A DNA stretch of 64,000 nucleotides from Shewanella vesiculosa (GTDB lineage: Bacteria; Pseudomonadota; Gammaproteobacteria; Enterobacterales; Shewanellaceae): NCBI RefSeq assembly GCF_021560015.1, contig NZ_CP073588.1, positions 3,224,001 to 3,288,000 of the forward strand, written 5' to 3'. The position numbers were made by a program, and so were the translations under genes. The notes beneath the pieces were generated by a model. That model made no database searches, was not told the origin of the DNA, and worked only from the letters and a program-made list of their open reading frames with translations. Below are positions 29,068-39,533 of this stretch, piece by piece (positions within the stretch are counted from its first letter, which is position 1; each line of letters opens with the position of its first letter).

Positions 29068-29084
29068 CTTAAGATTCACTTAAT
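29068..29084. promoter_or_regulatory. PmrA-type box upstream of eptA
   Basis: CTTAAGATTCACTTAAT is a direct repeat that fits the published PmrA consensus YTTAAK-N5-YTTAAK at every defined position. It lies about 40 bases upstream of the eptA start. The response regulator at 26097-26774 is the obvious candidate to bind it. Confidence 0.65.
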
Positions 29085-29141
29085 ATAAACTGAATTATTG
29101 CTGTTTTGTTAATTCAGTTTCAATAATATGGCCTAATAAGC

Positions 29142-29174
29142 AAAAAACCCTAACATCTAAGATGAAAGGGTTTT
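29142..29174 (-). terminator. Terminator of tex
   Basis: An A-rich/T-rich flanked hairpin, AAAACCCT paired with AGGGTTTT and with an inner CATCT/AGATG stem, lies about 50 bases after the tex stop. On the minus strand it ends in a run of T. Confidence 0.78.
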
Positions 29175-29224
29175 AATAATTAACATTCTATTAATATAGA
29201 GTGTGGAGTCTGGGCGTTAATAGG

Positions 29225-31597
29225 CTATTTTTTAAGTTTAGCAAAAGCGTCAGCAAACGCATTGCCCATAGCAGCATTTTGCTGCACTTTGACTGGCTTA
29301 TTAGTAGATTTATTATGCCCCGCAGTTTGGGAATTAGTTGACGACTTAGCCGCGGCTGACTTTTTATTGTGACTATTTTGTGGCTTAGGTTGTGACTGTC
29401 TGGTCGCTTTTTCAGTATCGATTTTTTCATCAAGACGCATACTTAATGCAATGCGACGACGCTCAATATCAACTTCCATGACTTTGACTTTCACCACATC
29501 ACCCGCTTTGACTATGGTGTGCGGATCACTAACAAATTTGTCGGTTAACGATGAAATATGCACTAAACCATCTTGATGTACGCCCACATCGACAAAAGCA
29601 CCAAAATTAGTCACGTTAGTGACCACGCCTTCCAAAATCATCTCAACTTTAAGATGCTTTAACTCTTCGATACCGTCTTTAAACGTCGCGGTTTTAAACT
29701 CGCCGCGAGGATCGCGACCAGGCTTGTCTAGTTCGGCCAAAATATCATTAATGGTAGGTATACCAAATGCGTCAGTGACAAAATCGGCAGCGTTAATCTG
29801 TTTTAACAAATCACTATTACCGATCAGTTCTGTTAATGGCAATTGCTTAGCGTTAGCAATCGACTCAACCAAGCTGTAAGCTTCGGGGTGAACAGATGAA
29901 GAATCCAGAGGATTATCGCCATTACGAATACGTAAAAAACCTGCCGCTTGCTCATAAGCTTTAGGCCCTAAACGGGCCACACTCAATAGTTGCTTACGGT
30001 TAGTAAATTGGCCATTCGCATCACGAAAATCAACCACGTTTTTGGCTAGAGCTTTGGTTAATCCAGCCACTTGAGCCAATAAAGGTGCCGATGCCATGTT
30101 TAAATCAACACCCACGGCATTCACACAATCTTCGACCACAGCGTCCAGCGACTGCGATAACTGACTTTGGCTAACATCATGCTGATATTGCCCTACGCCA
30201 ATGGCTTTTGGTTCAATTTTTACCAGCTCGGCCAACGGATCTTGTAAGCGACGTGCAATAGAGACAGCGCCACGAATAGATACATCAAGATTAGGAAATT
30301 CATTGGCAGCAAATTCAGAAGCCGAATACACAGATGCCCCCGCTTCACTAACAATCACTTTAGTCAGCGTTGGATGCGTCTCTTTCATGGCCGCAATTAA
30401 CTCGCCGGTAAGCTTGTCGGTTTCACGTGAGCCAGTACCGTTACCAATCGCGATAATGCTCACTTTGTGCATTGCGACTAAGTTACTTAGGGTGCGAATC
30501 GACTTGTCCCACAAGTTTTGTGGTGCATGGGGGAAAATAGTCGTGTGGGCCACCAGCTTACCTGTGTTGTCTACAATCGCTACTTTCACACCCGTACGAA
30601 TCCCAGGATCAAGCCCCATGGTCGCTTTAGCACCTGCAGGTGCTGCCATCAATAAATCACCCAGATTACGGGCAAACACTTTAATAGCTTCTTCTTCTGC
30701 GCTCTCACGCATCTTGGCAATAAACTCAGTTTCCATTTGCAGAGCAACTTTAATCCGCCATGTCGAGGTCACTACTGTTTTCAGCCATTCATCAACACTA
30801 CTGTTGCTGAGACGCAGCCCAAAGTGATCGCTAATAATCACTTCACAATAACTGCCTTCAGCAGCTTGGTTGTCAGGATCGGCATTCATCGATAGGCTTA
30901 ACATGCCTTCATTACGACCGCGTAACATGGCTAAAGCACGATGTGATGGGATTTTGCTCATCAACTCATTGTGCTCAAAGTAGTCGCGGAATTTAGCGCC
31001 TTCTTTTTCTTTGCCTTTTACCATGCGACTTTCAAGAACGGCTTGCTGACTTAAATGCTGGCGAACTTTACGCAGTAATTCTGCATCTTCGGCAAAGCGT
31101 TCCATTAAAATAAACCGTGCACCATCAAGCACAGCTTTAATGTCGGCAAAACCGGCTGCAGGATTAATAAATTCACTGGCTTTGCTATCTAGATCTAATT
31201 GGCGATCAGCCAACACAGCATCGACCAGCGGCTCAATACCTGCTTCGATAGCAATTTGGCCCTTGGTGCGCCGCTTTGGCTTGAATGGTAGGTATAAATC
31301 TTCAAGACGGGTTTTACTGTCGGCGTCATTAATCGCTTGAGTTAACGCTGGAGTTAATTTCCCTTGGGCGCCAATACTCGACAAAATCACTTCACGGCGA
31401 TCGTGTAACTCACGTAAATACCCTAAGCGAGAAAACAAGTTACGCAACTGGGTGTCATCTAAACCACCGGTTGCTTCTTTACGATAACGCGCCACAAACG
31501 GCACTGTTGCACCATCATCTAATAGCGCAATGGTCGCTGTGACCTGTTGTTCACGGACATTAAGTTCTTGAGCGATAATCTGGGCAATATTATGCAT
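29225..31597 (-). CDS. tex: Tex family transcription accessory protein
   Basis: Tex is a conserved cytoplasmic RNA/DNA-binding protein related to eukaryotic Spt6. The protein (about 790 residues) has the N-terminal helical Tex region ([19 protein letters not shown]), a YqgF/RNase H-like domain ([17 protein letters not shown]), helix-hairpin-helix motifs ([20 protein letters not shown] region) and an S1 domain ([21 protein letters not shown]). A basic Lys/Gln/Asn-rich tail of about 70 residues follows. I chose ATG 31597 (MHNIAQII) over the TTG two codons upstream. It is divergent from greB. Confidence 0.95.
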   Translation of the reverse strand: MHNIAQIIAQELNVREQQVTATIALLDDGATVPFVARYRKEATGGLDDTQLRNLFSRLGYLRELHDRREVILSSIGAQGKLTPALTQAINDADSKTRLEDLYLPFKPKRRTKGQIAIEAGIEPLVDAVLADRQLDLDSKASEFINPAAGFADIKAVLDGARFILMERFAEDAELLRKVRQHLSQQAVLESRMVKGKEKEGAKFRDYFEHNELMSKIPSHRALAMLRGRNEGMLSLSMNADPDNQAAEGSYCEVIISDHFGLRLSNSSVDEWLKTVVTSTWRIKVALQMETEFIAKMRESAEEEAIKVFARNLGDLLMAAPAGAKATMGLDPGIRTGVKVAIVDNTGKLVAHTTIFPHAPQNLWDKSIRTLSNLVAMHKVSIIAIGNGTGSRETDKLTGELIAAMKETHPTLTKVIVSEAGASVYSASEFAANEFPNLDVSIRGAVSIARRLQDPLAELVKIEPKAIGVGQYQHDVSQSQLSQSLDAVVEDCVNAVGVDLNMASAPLLAQVAGLTKALAKNVVDFRDANGQFTNRKQLLSVARLGPKAYEQAAGFLRIRNGDNPLDSSSVHPEAYSLVESIANAKQLPLTELIGNSDLLKQINAADFVTDAFGIPTINDILAELDKPGRDPRGEFKTATFKDGIEELKHLKVEMILEGVVTNVTNFGAFVDVGVHQDGLVHISSLTDKFVSDPHTIVKAGDVVKVKVMEVDIERRRIALSMRLDEKIDTEKATRQSQPKPQNSHNKKSAAAKSSTNSQTAGHNKSTNKPVKVQQNAAMGNAFADAFAKLKK

Positions 31598-31824
31598 AAT
31601 CAATCGAATTCGACATGGTTTAAAATAAAATTATGCCAAAGATACCATAAAGACCATCAGTTCGCTGCTAGTACGAAAGGCTTTTAAGATAATCAATAAA
31701 AAGAATGCATCATCAGGCCTGAAGTGCTAAAACACACAGATAAATATTGCGGCTTCTTAGTTGTAAATTTTTTAACAACAGACAACATGGCACAGTTAAT
31801 CGACCACATAGAAGAGTACCCAGC

Positions 31825-32304
31825 GTGAAAACAAAGCTAATCACTTTAGAAGGCTATAACAAACTCAGAATTGAGCACGACTACTTGTGGAAAGAACAAC
31901 GTCCTGAAGTGACCAAAATTGTCACCTGGGCGGCAAGTCTTGGCGATCGCTCAGAGAACGCAGATTACACTTTCAATAAGCGTTTATTAAGGCAAATTGA
32001 CCGTAGAGTGCGCTATTTACGTAAGCTGCTGCCAGAGCTCAAAATCGTCTATTACGCCCCAGAGCAAGAAGGCAAAGTGTTTTTTGGTGCCATTGTCGAA
32101 ATCGAAAACGATGCAGGTGATATCAAAACGTTTAAAATTGTCGGTCCAGAAGAAATTTATGACGAACGCAAAGATTACATCTCCATCGACTCACCAATGG
32201 CGCGCGCCTTACTCAAAAAACAAGTCGACGATGAAGCCGTGGTCAGTACTCCCCAAGGCGACAAGATCTGGTACATCAATAAAATTACCTATGCCAAACC
32301 ATAG
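31825..32304 (+). CDS. greB: Transcription elongation factor GreB
   Basis: GreB enters the secondary channel of RNA polymerase and stimulates cleavage of backtracked transcripts. The 159-residue protein has the N-terminal coiled coil with the acidic tip (SLGDRSENADYTFNKR) and a C-terminal FKBP-like domain (VFFGAIVEIEND, ISIDSPMARALLKK). I chose GTG 31825 (MKTKLITLEGY), which gives the normal length; the longer upstream frame has no family similarity. tex-greB neighbourhood is common in gammaproteobacteria. Confidence 0.94.
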   Translation: MKTKLITLEGYNKLRIEHDYLWKEQRPEVTKIVTWAASLGDRSENADYTFNKRLLRQIDRRVRYLRKLLPELKIVYYAPEQEGKVFFGAIVEIENDAGDIKTFKIVGPEEIYDERKDYISIDSPMARALLKKQVDDEAVVSTPQGDKIWYINKITYAKP

Positions 32305-32601
32305 CCTAGTGTGCCTAACTGCAACCTACTTCGTGGTGTTTATCATATGCAATGACAACTCATTTATGAATTTAATGATGAATCACTTAACCACAACTAC
32401 CACGCTGCACAACTGAAATAACCTTTTGTATTGCCAGCGAGAAACGCCATCGTTTTGTTCTAGATTATATGCAGAGTACCTTGCTCACCACGCATTAAAG
32501 CGCCAAAGCCCAAAGGTCATTTTCGGCACACAAACTGATCAATATACTAAGACTATATCGATGATTTTATAAAAATATTGAATAGTGAATATGGAGTGAA
32601 G

Positions 32602-33414
32602 ATGTTACAACCTGAGTGGATTTTACTATTTTTATTATTAGGCTCTTTTGTCGGTTTTATGGCTGGGTTATTAGGTATCGGTGGTGGTGGGATTTTAGTC
32701 CCGACATTAACCTCTATATTCCTATTGCACGGTATCGCTATCGATCATGTAGTGCATTTGGCGTTGGGAACTTCAATGGCTTGCATGGTGATCACTTCTT
32801 TTTCCAGTTTCCGATCTCATAATGCAAAAGGTGCGGCTGTATGGTTGGCTGTTAAAGGTATGGTTTTAGGCATTATTTTAGGTACATTTACTGCAACATT
32901 TTTAGCCTCATATTTAAGTTCATTATATCTGGGGATCTTTTTTGCATTATTTATGGCATTTGTATCGACGCAGATGTTTTTAAATAAAAAACCAAAACCG
33001 TCAAGGCAGTTATCAGGGCCTGCAGGCTTATTTTCAGCGGGTTTAGGTATAGGATCTATATCAGCATTAGTCTCGATTGGTGGTGGCTCTCTAACCGTCC
33101 CCTACCTAACATGGCAGAACATTGACATTAAGAAGGCCATTGGTACATCTGCAGCTATCGGGCTCCCCATTTCTATTACAGGTACTATTGGGTATTTGAT
33201 TAATGGTTGGAGTTTTTCGTCAGTAAATGACTATATCTTAGGTTATGTATATCTGCCTGCGGTGGTATTAATTTCAGTAACCAGTTTTATAACCGCACCC
33301 TATGGTGCACTACTGGCCCACAAGTTACCCGTGTCACTGTTAAAGAAAGTATTTGCGGTTCTGCTGATTATATTGAGCATTAAGATGTTGATTTCAATAA
33401 TGATATTAAACTGA
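32602..33414 (+). CDS. TauE/SafE family sulfite-exporter-like permease
   Basis: This 270-residue protein has about eight membrane helices in two related halves, each with a glycine-rich motif (GLLGIGGGGILVPTL near the start and SALVSIGGGSLTVPYL in the middle). That is typical of the TauE/SafE family (formerly DUF81), which moves organosulfonates, sulfite or other small anions. The substrate cannot be read from sequence. I chose ATG 32602 behind GGAG. It stands alone. Confidence 0.85.
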   Translation: MLQPEWILLFLLLGSFVGFMAGLLGIGGGGILVPTLTSIFLLHGIAIDHVVHLALGTSMACMVITSFSSFRSHNAKGAAVWLAVKGMVLGIILGTFTATFLASYLSSLYLGIFFALFMAFVSTQMFLNKKPKPSRQLSGPAGLFSAGLGIGSISALVSIGGGSLTVPYLTWQNIDIKKAIGTSAAIGLPISITGTIGYLINGWSFSSVNDYILGYVYLPAVVLISVTSFITAPYGALLAHKLPVSLLKKVFAVLLIILSIKMLISIMILN

Positions 33415-33526
33415 AATACGTTATCAACGATTATCAATACAGCTTAAAACCCATAATGGGTGTTGAGCTGTAATCCATACTCTAAAAATAGTTGCTAATA
33501 ATTGTCACTAGCGTTTTATTGCGACT

Positions 33527-34025
33527 TTATTCCTGAATAAAATCTTCCATAAACCATGCGCACAAAGTATGGCGTCCATCAACTTGTGCTTTACTATAAA
33601 TGGTTGATGCTTGTTGGCGAACGGTTTTTTTCTTTGGTTAAACGTACTTCGGCAATTTCTTTGAAACTGAGGCCTTTTAACAGTAAAAGTGCCACTTGTT
33701 GTTCACTTTTGGTAAATCCCCAAGCAGTAAATTGTGCTGCAATTGTTAGGCTGTATTCTTGTCTGGCAGCATGCATTTGGCTCGACATATTATTAATCTG
33801 CTTATCTGCTTTTACGAGTTTGCTCCTGAGGGCTTTTACCTGGCGAGAGCTGCGTATCAGATCGAAACCTAAATAAATACTGCCCAATATGGTAAGCAAT
33901 ACTAAGATCCCCTCTTGTGCAATATGCCAAGTTGGGAGGTTGAGTTGCAAGTCAGCAAAGATGTCAAAAAGTTTAAATAACGTTATCAACAGCAATAATA
34001 TAATAATAAAAACATCTTTTTTCAT
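33527..34025 (-). pseudogene. Membrane-anchored LuxR-type regulator, split by a +1 frameshift
   Basis: From ATG 34025 the protein has two membrane helices (about residues 4-21 and 35-53), a charged coiled-coil-like linker and a C-terminal LuxR/GerE helix-turn-helix (WGFTKSEQQVALLLLKGLSF, KEIAEVR). The annotated frame stops early at 33594. Deleting one base from the seven-base run at 33625-33631 continues as TVRQQASTIYSKAQVDGRH to a stop at 33527, the expected recognition helix, for 165 residues. It is divergent from the RND efflux operon with a 16-bp palindrome between, so it probably regulates that operon. Probably intact in the cell. Confidence 0.78.
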
Positions 34026-34114
34026 GGTAACAATCCTGACGCTAAGCAATAATAAAAAATACCCCCAAAAATAACACAAGATAATTTAATAAATTAAATC
34101 AAAATCTTACGCTG

Positions 34115-34130
34115 TGGTACATATGTACCA
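34115..34130. promoter_or_regulatory. Perfect 16-bp palindrome, probable operator of the RND efflux operon
   Basis: TGGTACATATGTACCA is a perfect inverted repeat in the gap between the LuxR-type regulator and the efflux operon. Its length and symmetry suit a dimeric helix-turn-helix regulator such as the neighbour. Confidence 0.6.
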
Positions 34131-34148
34131 TAAGGGGGTTTATGATAC

Positions 34149-35450
34149 ATGCTACCCATGCGATGTAACACCAACATGAATATTATGATTATACATTTTG
34201 GGTTACAGAAATCACTTATGTCTGCTGTTAAGTTTAGTATCAAGATATGTCTTCTCATCGCGTTTATAAGTTGTGGTACTTACAGCTATGCAACGCCTAA
34301 TAACCAACTGCCACAGCTGTTGCAAATCAGCCAAGATAGGTTAAAAGCGACACAAGCTAACAAGATGTCAACCAATGATGTCCGCGGGGTGGAATTAAGC
34401 AGTTCAACTTGGTTGTCCGGCTTACCCAGTATTAACTTAAGTTACCTTAGCGACCTTGATAATAGTAACATTTATGAGCAAGAAGTATCGCTTAACCTAC
34501 CTATCAAATCATTCAGTTTGCACTCTAGTGATAAACAGCTGAGACAATTGACCCAAGACTTACAAGGTCAGCAGGTCGCATTACAAAGACTGTACTTATC
34601 TGGTTTGCTCAGGCAAAGCATGTGGGAGCATCGCATCGCATCGGTCAAACTTAGCCAGCTCAATCGTAAAGCCACCTTACTCGAAAAATTACACACTCAA
34701 CAAAAACAACTTTCCGATGCTGGAGAGTTACCTTTAGTGAATTTATTATTGTTAGAACGTGAGCGCGTTGACATTGATCTAGCCCAAATTGATCTTAAGC
34801 AGCAACAAGCTGATGCACTATCGCTTTTTCGCTCGTTAACAGGCCGAAATGAAATGCCTGAGCAAATAGAAGAACAATCGCACCCTGACTCTGGTAACCC
34901 TGATGCGGTTAACACGGCCTTAATGCAGCATCCATTGTGGCGCTTGCAATCACTGCAACAGCAGCAACAGTTGTTAATGATCAAAAGTCAGCAAGCGGGA
35001 GAGCAAGATCCTTGGACTGTGTCATTAACGGCAAAAGAAACCGCTGGCGATCAATTTAATGACCAACATTTAGGCCTAGGGATTAGCGTACCGCTGAGTT
35101 TTGGCTCGGCACTATCACAAAGTGATCTGTCTATTTGGCAAAAAGATTATCAAGAACAAAGCCTAAACAGTGAGCGCATCTATCTTGAATTAAAGACCCA
35201 AACAGAAAAACTGGCTATGCAACAGCAAAGTCTTCGCCAACAACAGGCGTTACTGCAGCGCGGACTGTCTTTAAGCAGAACCATCACCGAACATTTGGCC
35301 AAAGTGAAAGATCACAATCAAATTGGCTATGAAATCTGGCTGCGTCGCTATATGGACGCGCTTGATACTGAATCGCAATTAGCGCTTAACCAAGTCACTC
35401 AGCAACAACTTCATTCTCAGCAACTGCAAGCCTTAGGAATTTCATTATGA
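34149..35450 (+). CDS. TolC-family outer-membrane component of an RND efflux system
   Basis: This Gln/Leu-rich, helical protein resembles the outer-membrane channel of tripartite efflux pumps (CusC/CzcC-like). The start is uncertain: the first Met gives 433 residues, but Met24 (34218) gives a clean signal peptide (FSIKICLLIAFISCGTYSYA). Two long helical repeats are visible (GQQVALQRLYLSGLLRQS; QQQSLRQQQALLQRGLSLSR). Its stop overlaps the adaptor start by four bases. It is the first gene of a four-gene efflux operon. Confidence 0.8.
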   Translation: MLPMRCNTNMNIMIIHFGLQKSLMSAVKFSIKICLLIAFISCGTYSYATPNNQLPQLLQISQDRLKATQANKMSTNDVRGVELSSSTWLSGLPSINLSYLSDLDNSNIYEQEVSLNLPIKSFSLHSSDKQLRQLTQDLQGQQVALQRLYLSGLLRQSMWEHRIASVKLSQLNRKATLLEKLHTQQKQLSDAGELPLVNLLLLERERVDIDLAQIDLKQQQADALSLFRSLTGRNEMPEQIEEQSHPDSGNPDAVNTALMQHPLWRLQSLQQQQQLLMIKSQQAGEQDPWTVSLTAKETAGDQFNDQHLGLGISVPLSFGSALSQSDLSIWQKDYQEQSLNSERIYLELKTQTEKLAMQQQSLRQQQALLQRGLSLSRTITEHLAKVKDHNQIGYEIWLRRYMDALDTESQLALNQVTQQQLHSQQLQALGISL

Positions 35451-36478
35451 TGGCCAAATTTGGCGTTAGCCTTTTATGCGTACCTTTTTATATATTAGCC
35501 AGTATCGCGTCCGCGGAGTCGATATCGCTTGAAGATTTGGGTAACTTAGAATTGAGCTATATCCAGCCTCGAAAAGTAGCCAGTTATGAAGGTAGTTCAC
35601 TGCCAGCACAAATTGAGCGTTTACCCGGTAATGATTATTGGGTTATGACCCCTGAGAATATCCAACAAGTGACTTTCTTAGTCGGTCAGGGGCAAATCGT
35701 CACCAAAGGTCAAGCGATTGTGAGGTTGACGGGTCCTGAAGTGTTTCATTTTCTGGCTCAAATAGAGGCTGCTAAAAGTCTTTATCAACTAGCCAAGCAG
35801 CGTTACGACCGTAATAAACCATTATTAGAAAGTGGCAGTATTAGCACGGAAAAGTGGCGTGAGATCAGCCAAGATTATTTCAGCACTCATCTTGAATACG
35901 AACATATGCAGCATTTTATGGAGATGGTGCAAAGTATCGATGCCAAAACAGAATCATTAGTGGTGATTGCCCCTGTTGCAGGCATTGTCAATCTGAATCA
36001 TCTCAATAGTCCTTACACCGCAGGAGCCCAGCTATTTTCGCTAGTACCTGCGGACAGCATAAGGGTTAAAGTCAATGTGCCCATGAGCCAATCAACGTCA
36101 TTATCGGCAGTAAATATTAATCAGTGTCATATTTCGATAGATGAAGTATCGGCTATTGCTGATGGTGTGTTTTTAACGGCATGGTCAAAGCCGGTACCTC
36201 AAGAGTGTAACTTACTGTTAGGCCAACAAATCACTGTGATACCCGAGTATCAAAAAGCCGTGTATATGTTACCTAAAAATAGCGTATTTAGCTGGCAACA
36301 AGAGAGCCAAATCTTTATCCAAACAGCGCAAACATTATCGGCGCTCAGTATCGATATTTTAGGTTCGACCTCTGATGAATATATTGTTGCGAGCGATCAA
36401 GACCTAAGCCAAATTCAAGTATTATCTCAATCTGTTGCGGCTGTTAAAGGGATATTACTTGGCTTAGGAGGCGAATAA
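35447..36478 (+). CDS. Periplasmic adaptor (HlyD/membrane fusion family) of the RND pump
   Basis: The 343-residue protein links the inner-membrane pump to the outer-membrane channel. It has a signal peptide (ILASIASA), a split lipoyl-like domain (VTFLVGQGQIVTKGQAIVRLTGP and VVIAPVAGIVNLNHLNSPY), a helical hairpin between them (IEAAKSLYQLAKQRYDRN) and beta-barrel regions. It lies between the channel and pump genes with a four-base overlap upstream and two bases to the pump start. Confidence 0.87.
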   Translation: MMAKFGVSLLCVPFYILASIASAESISLEDLGNLELSYIQPRKVASYEGSSLPAQIERLPGNDYWVMTPENIQQVTFLVGQGQIVTKGQAIVRLTGPEVFHFLAQIEAAKSLYQLAKQRYDRNKPLLESGSISTEKWREISQDYFSTHLEYEHMQHFMEMVQSIDAKTESLVVIAPVAGIVNLNHLNSPYTAGAQLFSLVPADSIRVKVNVPMSQSTSLSAVNINQCHISIDEVSAIADGVFLTAWSKPVPQECNLLLGQQITVIPEYQKAVYMLPKNSVFSWQQESQIFIQTAQTLSALSIDILGSTSDEYIVASDQDLSQIQVLSQSVAAVKGILLGLGGE

Positions 36479-36479
36479 T

Positions 36480-39400
36480 ATGCTCGCTTCCGTCATCCGT
36501 TTTTCGCTGACTCAGCGCATATTTGTTCTGATTGTCGCGCTGATATTAATGCTCGCTGGTGCTCGCGCTTGGTTTGCTATTCCGCTAGATGCTTTTCCTG
36601 ATATCTCACCGACTCAGGTTAAGATCATTTTAAAAGCGCCAGGCATGACCCCTGAAGAAATCGAAGCACAAATTACCGTGCCTATCGAAACTGAATTATT
36701 GGGGATACCTAATCAGGCTATTTTACGTTCAACCACCAAATATGCCATCAGCGACATTACCCTAGACTTTACTGAAGGAACTGATATCTATTGGGCCAGA
36801 CAGCAAGTGAGCGAGCGACTTGCCGCAGTGTGGGACAGTTTTCCGGAGGGGGTATCGGGTGGTGTTGCACCTATGAGTACACCATTGAGTGAAATTTTTA
36901 TGTTCACTCTGGAAAACCCTAATTTATCTCTAATGGAACGCAGACAGCTGCTGGAGTGGGAGGTTCGTCCACTCCTGCGCACCGTTGCTGGAGTGGCCGA
37001 TGTTAATATTTTAGGCGGTTATGCTAAGAGTTTTAGCATTAATCCTAATCCGTCTGCTATGGCCGCTGCTGGGGTGAGCTTTGCCTCACTTCAACAAGCC
37101 ATTATTGATAATAACCACAATGAAGGTGCCGGAAAACTCACTATCGGCACTGATACTATTATTGTCCGTGCTGAAGGCCGAATTGATAATATTGATGAGC
37201 TAAAGCAACTGGTTATTAAGGTTGATGATGCCAAGGTATACCGCCTTAGAGACTTAGCAGATATTCAGATTGGTCATTTAGCTCGTTATGGCGCAGTAAC
37301 CAAAGACGGTGAAGAAGCTGCTGAAGCGTTAATTATTGCTCTTAAAAATGCTAACACGGCCAAAGTGGTCAGTAGTATTAAAGAAAAGCTTGATCAAATC
37401 AGCACCACATTACCTGAAGGCAGTGTGATTAATACCTTTTATGATCGCGCAAACCTAATTAATACCGCCATCGATACCATTTCGAGTGCATTGTTTGAGG
37501 CTGTACTGTTAGTTATTGTGCTACTGGCACTGTTTCTAGGCAACGTCCGCGCCGCTTTGGTGGTGTCGCTGTCTTTGCCTCTCGCGGCATTAACGACCTT
37601 TTTAATGATGGACCTATTTGATCTTTCCGCCAACCTTATGAGCTTAGGTGGATTAGTGATCGCCATAGGTATGTTAGTCGACTCTTCCGTGGTGGTGGTT
37701 GAAAACATGGTCAACCTGATTGCGACTAAGCAACGGTTACCCCGTTTACACCTTATTTATCGCGCCACGAAAGATGTCGCGATTCCGGTAGTATCGGGCA
37801 CTGTCATTGTAATGATTGTGTTTTCGCCATTACTGACACTTACAGGGCTGGAGGGCAAACTGTTTACTCCAGTCGCCGTGACGATTGTGTTCGCCATGTT
37901 GTCTGCATTGGTGTTATCACTCACCGTTATTCCTGTGGTGGCGTCTTATCTGGTGAATGAAAAGTCTGCCCAAGAACCTAAGGCCATCGAGAAATTAAAA
38001 GCCGCGTATCTTCGCAGCCTTAAAAGTACTTTTAACCATAAAAAGCCTTTTATGATCATCGCGTTTGCCTTACTCATCGTCAGTTTAGGCTTGTTTAGCT
38101 TAGTGGGTAAAACCTTTATGCCGACCTTAGATGAAGGTGACATTATTTTACAGTTAGAAAAGTCGCCCTCTATCTCGCTTGCTGCCTCTATTGCGATAGA
38201 TAAGCAAATTCAGCAGACCTTGCTTGCTGCGGTTCCTGAAATTAAGCAGATGGTTGCTCGTACCGGAGCAGATGAAATGGGTTTAGATCCAATGGGCCTC
38301 AATGAAACCGATGTGTTTTTAGAACTGGCCCCACGCGATGAGTGGCGATTTGATACTAAAGAGCAATTAATTGAGGCGATTCGCAGCGAGTTGCTTAAGT
38401 ATCCTGGAGTTAATTTTAACTTTACCCAGCCGATCCAAATGCGCGTTTCGGAAATGCTCACCGGCAGTATTGGTGATGTAGCGATTAAGGTTTTTGGTAC
38501 CGATATCGATACTCTAGGGCAATTAACCGCGCAAATAGAACAGCTTGTTAGTGCAACGGCTGGCAGTATCGATGTCAAAATGTCGATGATTGAAGGCAGT
38601 CCTTTTATTAACTTAACCTTAGACAATGAAATGGCACGTGGATTTGGCATGAGCACCATGGAGTTTGCTCGCTATTTAAAGAGTCAGCTTGAAGGAGTAA
38701 TTGTTACCGAAGTGCTACAGGGTAAAAAGCGTACTCCAGTTCTGATAGCCAATAATCAAGGTGGCTTAAGCAGCATTCATGAACTGAAAAATCAGTTATT
38801 GGTGATGCCAGATCATTCCTTAAAGCGTTTAACTGATGTGGCTAAATTAAGCTATAAAGAAGGACCTATCTTAATTGAACGTGAGCAAGGTGACCGTTTC
38901 TCGGTGATCACCACTAACGTTCAAGGGCGCGATATCGTCAGCTTTGTTGAAGAGCTCAACGCGAAAATCACGGCCGATATTAAGTTCCCTAGCGGATACA
39001 GTGTCAGCTTTGGTGGCGAGTTTGAAAACCAACAACGTGCGACTAATAATTTACTCTTGGTTATCCCCATTGCAATTGCGTTAATCACGCTGATTTTGTT
39101 CACTACCTTTGGATCATTAGCGAAAGCCGGTTTAATCCTCGCCAACGTGCCATTTGCCATGATGGGCGGTATTGTGAGCTTATATTTGTCTGGCGAATAT
39201 TTGTCGGTACCAGCATCGGTCGGTTTTATCGCCCTGCTTGGCGTCGCGGTACTTAATGGTGTCGTGATGGTGAGTTATTACGAGCAAACCAAGCATCTGT
39301 TCAGTGGTTTATTAGCACGAGTAGAACAGGGTGCCGCGAGGCGCTTACGACCCATCTTGATGACTGCCACGACAGCAATGTTTGGCTTAATGCCGTTGGT

Positions 39401-39533
39401 ATTTGCTTCTGGTCCTGGGGCTGAAATCCAAAAACCGTTAGCCATTGTTGTGATTGGTGGCTTGTTAACATCAACCATTACAACACTTTATTTATTACCA
39501 ATTCTTTATTACTGGCTGGAGAAACGTAAATGA
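36480..39533 (+). CDS. RND efflux permease, CusA/CzcA-like (HME) group
   Basis: This 1017-residue inner-membrane proton antiporter has the twelve-helix RND layout with two large periplasmic loops and motifs such as IPLDAFPDISPTQVKI, TGSIGDVAIKVFG and GVAVLNGVVMVSYY. These place it with the heavy-metal (HME) group. In helix 4 the sequence is AIGMLVDSSVVVVEN: only one of the paired acids of CzcA/AcrB is present there, and the upstream Asp of CzcA is replaced by Ala. The substrate, metal or otherwise, is therefore unproven. The DUF3240 gene overlaps its end by four bases. Confidence 0.9.
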   Translation: MLASVIRFSLTQRIFVLIVALILMLAGARAWFAIPLDAFPDISPTQVKIILKAPGMTPEEIEAQITVPIETELLGIPNQAILRSTTKYAISDITLDFTEGTDIYWARQQVSERLAAVWDSFPEGVSGGVAPMSTPLSEIFMFTLENPNLSLMERRQLLEWEVRPLLRTVAGVADVNILGGYAKSFSINPNPSAMAAAGVSFASLQQAIIDNNHNEGAGKLTIGTDTIIVRAEGRIDNIDELKQLVIKVDDAKVYRLRDLADIQIGHLARYGAVTKDGEEAAEALIIALKNANTAKVVSSIKEKLDQISTTLPEGSVINTFYDRANLINTAIDTISSALFEAVLLVIVLLALFLGNVRAALVVSLSLPLAALTTFLMMDLFDLSANLMSLGGLVIAIGMLVDSSVVVVENMVNLIATKQRLPRLHLIYRATKDVAIPVVSGTVIVMIVFSPLLTLTGLEGKLFTPVAVTIVFAMLSALVLSLTVIPVVASYLVNEKSAQEPKAIEKLKAAYLRSLKSTFNHKKPFMIIAFALLIVSLGLFSLVGKTFMPTLDEGDIILQLEKSPSISLAASIAIDKQIQQTLLAAVPEIKQMVARTGADEMGLDPMGLNETDVFLELAPRDEWRFDTKEQLIEAIRSELLKYPGVNFNFTQPIQMRVSEMLTGSIGDVAIKVFGTDIDTLGQLTAQIEQLVSATAGSIDVKMSMIEGSPFINLTLDNEMARGFGMSTMEFARYLKSQLEGVIVTEVLQGKKRTPVLIANNQGGLSSIHELKNQLLVMPDHSLKRLTDVAKLSYKEGPILIEREQGDRFSVITTNVQGRDIVSFVEELNAKITADIKFPSGYSVSFGGEFENQQRATNNLLLVIPIAIALITLILFTTFGSLAKAGLILANVPFAMMGGIVSLYLSGEYLSVPASVGFIALLGVAVLNGVVMVSYYEQTKHLFSGLLARVEQGAARRLRPILMTATTAMFGLMPLVFASGPGAEIQKPLAIVVIGGLLTSTITTLYLLPILYYWLEKRK

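Noticed and set aside
30201..30827. Plus-strand 208-codon frame inside tex
   Set aside because: It is a shadow on the opposite strand of a fully conserved tex gene, with no family motif.
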